Source of the DNA: Rhodocyclales bacterium
GTDB taxonomy: Bacteria > Pseudomonadota > Gammaproteobacteria > Burkholderiales > Rhodocyclaceae
Assembly (NCBI GenBank): GCA_016235805.1
Contig: JACRIY010000084.1
Span: 1-64,000 of the forward strand
Reading direction: 5' to 3'
DNA: 64,000 nucleotides
This document shows positions 60,987-64,000 of the stretch, piece after piece; within the stretch, counting starts at the first letter, position 1; each line of letters starts with the position of its first letter. The notes under the pieces are model-generated. The model saw only the letters and a list, made by a program, of their open reading frames with translations. It did no database searches and was not told the origin of the DNA. Made by a program: the position numbers and the translations under genes.

Positions 60987-61481
60987 CTACCAGGTGATTG
61001 CAGGACTCTTCGGCGTCAGCCGCGCCGCGCCCTGCCCGGTGGGCCCGGCGCGCTGCGCTTCCAGGCGGTAGAGGCGCTTGAACTGCTTGAAGATCCCGGT
61101 TTCGACGCCCTTCAGCGCTGCCGGGTTGGCGCAGCGGAAGGCGTAGCTCGCATCGATGTCGCCATGGTCATCGGCTCCGGCCTTGGCGCCGAATGCCGGC
61201 ATCACGACTTTGGGCGGCAGTGCCTTGCAGTTGGCGGCCGGCGTCGGCACGAACAGCGCTGCATCGCCCAGCGCCTTTTCCGCCGCGGCCAGCGCAGCCT
61301 TTTCGCGGTCGTTCTTCGGCGCCCGTTCGAAGCCGACGGCGGCATCGAGCGGAAGTTCCAGGTTGATGGCGATGCTGTCCTTGTCGATCACCACGTCGAG
61401 CTTGCCCTCGCCGTGGGCGTGCTGGGCATGGGCAGGTAGCGACAGGATGGCGAGCAGGGCGAGCAAATGTGTCGGGCGCAT
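60987..61481 (-). CDS. Exported DUF2796 protein
   Basis: 164 aa. Signal peptide (LLALLAILSLPAHA) followed by the His-containing motif QHAHGEGKLDVVIDKDSI and the DUF2796 core (LELPLDAAVGFERAP). The PA4063-like family is thought to bind Zn in the periplasm. It stands between the ZIP transporter and ABC genes in one operon. Confidence 0.85.
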   Translation of the reverse strand: MRPTHLLALLAILSLPAHAQHAHGEGKLDVVIDKDSIAINLELPLDAAVGFERAPKNDREKAALAAAEKALGDAALFVPTPAANCKALPPKVVMPAFGAKAGADDHGDIDASYAFRCANPAALKGVETGIFKQFKRLYRLEAQRAGPTGQGAARLTPKSPAITW

Positions 61482-61501
61482 GGTGGATTCTCCGTGCCTG
61501 G

Positions 61502-62314
61502 TCAATGCGAATGGCCGCCGCTGCCGAACACCACCACGGCGATGCCGGCGGCGAGCAGCAGGCCGTGCCAGCCGACCGATTTCGTTTCGCGCTTGAGGCG
61601 CGGCATCAGGTCGGCGATCGCGATGTAAAGGAAGCTCGCGGCGGTGATGGTGAGGATGTAGGGGACCCAGTCGCGGGCGTTCTCGAAGGCGAAGTAGCCG
61701 ATGATGCCCCCGGCCACCGCGGTCAGGCTGGACACGCCGTTCCACAGCAGCGCGCGGCCGCGCTTCCAGCCGGCAGCGAGCAGGATGGCGAAGTCGCCGG
61801 CTTCCTGCGGCACCTCGTGGGCGATGATGGCCAGCGTGGTGCCCCAGCCCAGCGCCGGATCGGCGAGGAAGGCCGCCGCGATCAGGAGGCCGTCGGTGAA
61901 ATTGTGGAAGCCGTCGCCGACCAGGATCGACAGCGTCTCGCCCTGGCTGCCGGCGGCGCCATGCAGGTGATGGTGGCTGTGGGTGTGGTCGTCGCACTGG
62001 TGGCCGTCCTGGTGCATGTCGGAATCGGCGGTGGCGTGGGCGTGGCGCCACAGCGCGTATTTCTCCAGCATGAAGAAGGCAAGGATGCCGCCCAGCAGCA
62101 GCGGGAACACCTCGCGCGGCGTGAGGCCGCTTTCCAGCGCCTCGGGCAGCAGGTGCAGCGTCGCCGTCGCCAGCAGCAGGCCGGTGGAAAAGCTCACCGT
62201 GAAGCCCAGCCACTTGCGCGGCAGGCCGAACATCACCAGCGCGGCGGCGGCCACGCTGAGCAGGCCGCCGAGCAGGCAGGCGAGGACGATCTGGGTGAGC
62301 AGGGGTGCGGACAT
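61502..62314 (-). CDS. ZIP family zinc transporter
   Basis: 270-aa inner-membrane protein with eight helices expected. Metal-site motifs are GFHNFTDGLLIAA (H-N-x-x-D) and IAHEVPQEAGDFAILL (H-E-x-x-x-E). A His-rich cytoplasmic loop (DMHQDGHQCDDHTHSHHHLHG) fits zinc uptake. The start ATG 62314 (MSAPLLTQIVLA) is preferred over an upstream ATG at 62356. First gene of the operon; the 23-bp palindrome lies 61 bp upstream of its start. Confidence 0.92.
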   Translation of the reverse strand: MSAPLLTQIVLACLLGGLLSVAAAALVMFGLPRKWLGFTVSFSTGLLLATATLHLLPEALESGLTPREVFPLLLGGILAFFMLEKYALWRHAHATADSDMHQDGHQCDDHTHSHHHLHGAAGSQGETLSILVGDGFHNFTDGLLIAAAFLADPALGWGTTLAIIAHEVPQEAGDFAILLAAGWKRGRALLWNGVSSLTAVAGGIIGYFAFENARDWVPYILTITAASFLYIAIADLMPRLKRETKSVGWHGLLLAAGIAVVVFGSGGHSH

Positions 62315-62374
62315 CGGGGCTGGTTGGTACGGGCGCCGTGAAACGGGAGGCGCCATTCAATCACAGCAAGGCCA

Positions 62375-62397
62375 CAAATGCAACAGTGTTGCATTTG
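62375..62397. promoter_or_regulatory. Perfect 23-bp palindrome, probable Zur operator
   Basis: Half-sites CAAATGCAA and TTGCATTTG are separated by CAGTG, in the gap between the ZIP gene (minus) and the Fur-family regulator (plus). Location, symmetry and size fit a Zur box controlling both sides. Confidence 0.8.
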
Positions 62398-62423
62398 CAG
62401 GCGGGCTATGGTTTCATGCGCAC

Positions 62424-62876
62424 ATGGTCCGCGCATCCGCCACCGCCGAAGAGCCTCTGTCGTCCGAACTGATCCGCGCCGCCGGCGTCAAGGTGACGCG
62501 CGGCCGGGTGCGCGTGCTCGACGCGCTGCGCGCGGCGCGCCAGCCCCTGTCTCATGCGGAAATGGAAGCGCTGCCGGCCGGCGCCGGCGATGCGGCGATC
62601 GACCGCGTCACGCTCTACCGCGTACTGGATTCGCTGGTGGCCTGCGGCCTCGCGCTGAAGGCGGTGGATACGCGCGGCGTGTTCCGCTTCTCCGCCGCCG
62701 GGGCGCAACGCCAGCATGCCAAGCACGTCCATTTCCGCTGTACCGGTTGCGGCGGGGTGTTCTGCCTCAAGGCCGAGCCGCCGCCGCCGCCCAGGTTGCC
62801 GCGCGGCTTCCGCTTGCAGCAGGTCGAGTTCGACTTGCGCGGTTTGTGTGCCGGCTGCGGTGCACTGGCGTCATGA
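62424..62876 (+). CDS. zur: Fur-family regulator, probably the zinc sensor Zur
   Basis: 150 aa. N-terminal winged helix (LIRAAGVKVTRGRVRVLDALRAARQPLSHAEMEAL) and C-terminal dimer domain with the structural zinc pairs (HFRCTGCGGVFCL and LCAGCGALAS). The assignment to Zur, not Fur, rests on context: ZIP transporter, zinc-linked ABC operon and palindrome. Sequence alone does not separate the two. ATG at 62424 is the first in-frame start after the palindrome. Confidence 0.85.
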   Translation: MVRASATAEEPLSSELIRAAGVKVTRGRVRVLDALRAARQPLSHAEMEALPAGAGDAAIDRVTLYRVLDSLVACGLALKAVDTRGVFRFSAAGAQRQHAKHVHFRCTGCGGVFCLKAEPPPPPRLPRGFRLQQVEFDLRGLCAGCGALAS

Positions 62877-62883
62877 GTTCGGC

Positions 62884-63249
62884 ATGAGGCGCCCGCGCCG
62901 CCACATCCTGCTGGCCTGCTGGCTGGTGGTGCAGTTGCTGTTCGGCCAGCAACTGGCGCTGGCGCACATGGTCGGCCATGTCGGCGACGCCCTTGCCCAT
63001 GCCGTCGCCGGCGCCGATGCCGGTGCCAGCGAAGAAGACAGCGAGCATGGCGGTGCCGAAGCGCTGACCCACGTCTGCTCCGCCTGCGCCAGTGGTCTGG
63101 GCGCCGACATGCTGCCCGCTGCCGGGCGGTTCGCCCGTGTCGATCCCGGCAGCGGCGATCAAGGACTTTCCGGCGCCGTGTCGCCAGCGCCGACTTTCGG
63201 CTCGCGCGCCGCCTTTCGCAGTCGCGCACCTCCCCCGTTCCAGGCCTGA
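62884..63249 (+). CDS. Small exported Cys-containing protein, unknown
   Basis: 121 aa. Signal peptide (ILLACWLVVQLLFGQQLALA) then a His- and Glu-containing stretch (HMVGHVGDALAHAVAGADAG, EEDSEHGGAEALTHVCSACASG), resembling DUF2946-type small proteins. The H/E/C residues could bind metal. It follows zur closely and precedes the outer-membrane protein, so it is inferred to belong to the zinc locus. Its tail (AVSPAPTFG) is encoded by copy 14 of the dispersed repeat. Confidence 0.65.
   Translation: MRRPRRHILLACWLVVQLLFGQQLALAHMVGHVGDALAHAVAGADAGASEEDSEHGGAEALTHVCSACASGLGADMLPAAGRFARVDPGSGDQGLSGAVSPAPTFGSRAAFRSRAPPPFQA
63176..63198 (+). repeat. Dispersed 24-bp repeat, copy 14 (end of small exported gene)
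   Basis: Exact match to the commonest form, CCGTGTCGCC then AGCGCCGACTTTC. Sense reading gives VSPAPTF. Confidence 0.9.
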
Positions 63250-63309
63250 TCCGGATGTTTCCGTCCGGCGCAATGCGCCGGGCCTGTCCCTGTCTACCTG
63301 GAGTACCCC

Positions 63310-64000
63310 ATGAAGAACGTACCACTGTTCGCGCTGGCTGCCGCCGGTGCGCTATCGGCATTTCCCGCAAGCGCCGCGGATGCCGACCTTAAAGCCCTGC
63401 GCGAGGAAATCGCGCAGATGAAGAATGCCTACGAGCAGCGCATCAACGCACTGGAGAGGCGCCTGGTGCAGGCCGAATCCACTTCGACCCAGGCCAAGGC
63501 CGCCGCCGACAAGGCGACGACGCAAACGGCGCGCGCCGGCGAAGGAAAGGCCAGCGCCTTCAATCCGGAAATCGGCCTCGTTCTGCAAGGTCAGGCCAAG
63601 CGCATGCAGGACGTGCCCGAGCGTGTCGTCTCCGGCTACTGGCCCTCCGGCCACGACCATGGCGGCGATCGGCGCGGCGTCTCGCTGGAGCACTCCGAGC
63701 TGATGTTCTCGGCCAACATCGATCCCAGCTTCCGCGGTGTCGCCCGTTTCGCCGTGACCGGCGCCGGCGAGGTGGAAGTCGAGGAAGCCAGCGTTTCGAC
63801 GCTTGGGCTGGGCAACGGATTCAGCGTGCGTGGCGGCCGCTTCGCCTCGGACATCGGCTACCAGAACGCCCAGCATCCGCACGAGTGGGACTTCGCCGAT
63901 GCCACCCTGATGCAGAAGGTGCTGTTCGGCAACGAGGGCTACCGGCAGGACGGCGTGCAGGTGAAATGGCTGGCACCGACGCCTTTCATGCTGCAGTTCG
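63310..64000 (+). CDS. Zinc-locus outer-membrane channel/receptor, N-terminal part; runs off the window
   Basis: Signal peptide (LFALAAAGALSAFPASA) followed by a predicted coiled coil (ADLKALREEIAQMKNAYEQRINALERRLVQAE), then beta-barrel-like sequence containing GYWPSGHDHGGDRRG and VSLEHSELMFSANIDPSFRG. Homologues in similar zinc loci are annotated as zinc-regulated outer-membrane receptors or porins; no TonB plug motif is visible in the part shown. The end lies beyond base 64000. Confidence 0.75.
   Translation, partial: MKNVPLFALAAAGALSAFPASAADADLKALREEIAQMKNAYEQRINALERRLVQAESTSTQAKAAADKATTQTARAGEGKASAFNPEIGLVLQGQAKRMQDVPERVVSGYWPSGHDHGGDRRGVSLEHSELMFSANIDPSFRGVARFAVTGAGEVEVEEASVSTLGLGNGFSVRGGRFASDIGYQNAQHPHEWDFADATLMQKVLFGNEGYRQDGVQVKWLAPTPFMLQF

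Noticed and set aside
62884-63249. Treating the small exported gene as a firm DUF2946 member
   Set aside because: Size and C-x-x-C pattern resemble the family but the core motif is incomplete, so it is listed as unknown.

Overview
The window is GC-rich chromosomal DNA from a betaproteobacterium, most likely of the Rhodocyclales/Sterolibacteriaceae type. This is inferred from gene content: an rpsU-yqeY-dnaG-rpoD operon, a leuS-lptE-holA-proA run, a TAXI-type TRAP transporter with a DUF1850 partner, and PEP-CTERM proteins with the betaproteobacterial tail. There are no rRNA or tRNA genes, no CRISPR array, no insertion sequence and no prophage. Coding density is about 95%, and nearly all long reading frames opposite the genes are GC-driven shadows.

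Layout. 1-4 kb (minus): macromolecular-synthesis operon rpsU-yqeY-dnaG-rpoD, with a sigma-70 promoter and an attenuator hairpin. 4-13.3 kb (minus): alpha-2-macroglobulin, a degenerate receiver domain, a GT28-like glycosyltransferase and PBP1C. 13.5-16.1 kb (minus): three separate PEP-CTERM genes, each with its own terminator and a shared 16-bp upstream palindrome; two also have sigma-54-like promoters. 16.3-23 kb: radical SAM protein, tsaD, a cNMP-binding protein, plsY, folB, a UPF0126 membrane protein, a YbaK deacylase, xerD and ogt. 23-31.6 kb: TRAP/TAXI uptake system, SulP-STAS-cNMP transporter, HDOD protein, CaiB CoA-transferase and a chalcone-isomerase-like protein. 31.7-42.3 kb: DUF4139 pair, GMC oxidoreductase with a Tat partner, proA-holA-lptE-leuS and a FecR-SPOR protein. 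42.4-53.9 kb: small helical protein, uvrD, hydrolase/SDR/aminotransferase, rapZ, NusG-II/Gx-transporter/LON-domain genes, mutY, purT, flavin reductase and DUF1499. 54-58.4 kb: a protein with two TPS domains, a small protein, a LysR regulator and an RlmI-type methyltransferase. 58.5-64 kb: a zinc-homeostasis locus in which a ZIP transporter, DUF2796, ABC ATPase/permease and DUF3299 diverge from a Fur/Zur regulator, a small secreted protein and an outer-membrane channel, with a perfect 23-bp palindrome in the divergent gap.

The most unusual signal is not a gene. A conserved word of about 24 bp (core GTCGCCAGCGCCGACTTT) recurs at least 14 times in 64 kb, roughly once per 4.5 kb, on both strands. 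It lies inside unrelated genes in different reading frames, between genes, and across gene junctions. It behaves like a genome-wide DNA signal such as an uptake, segregation or recombination word, or like a mobile short repeat. A second repeat of about 105 bp starts at the stop codons of rapZ and purT, and at purT it supplies the only good start codon of mutY.
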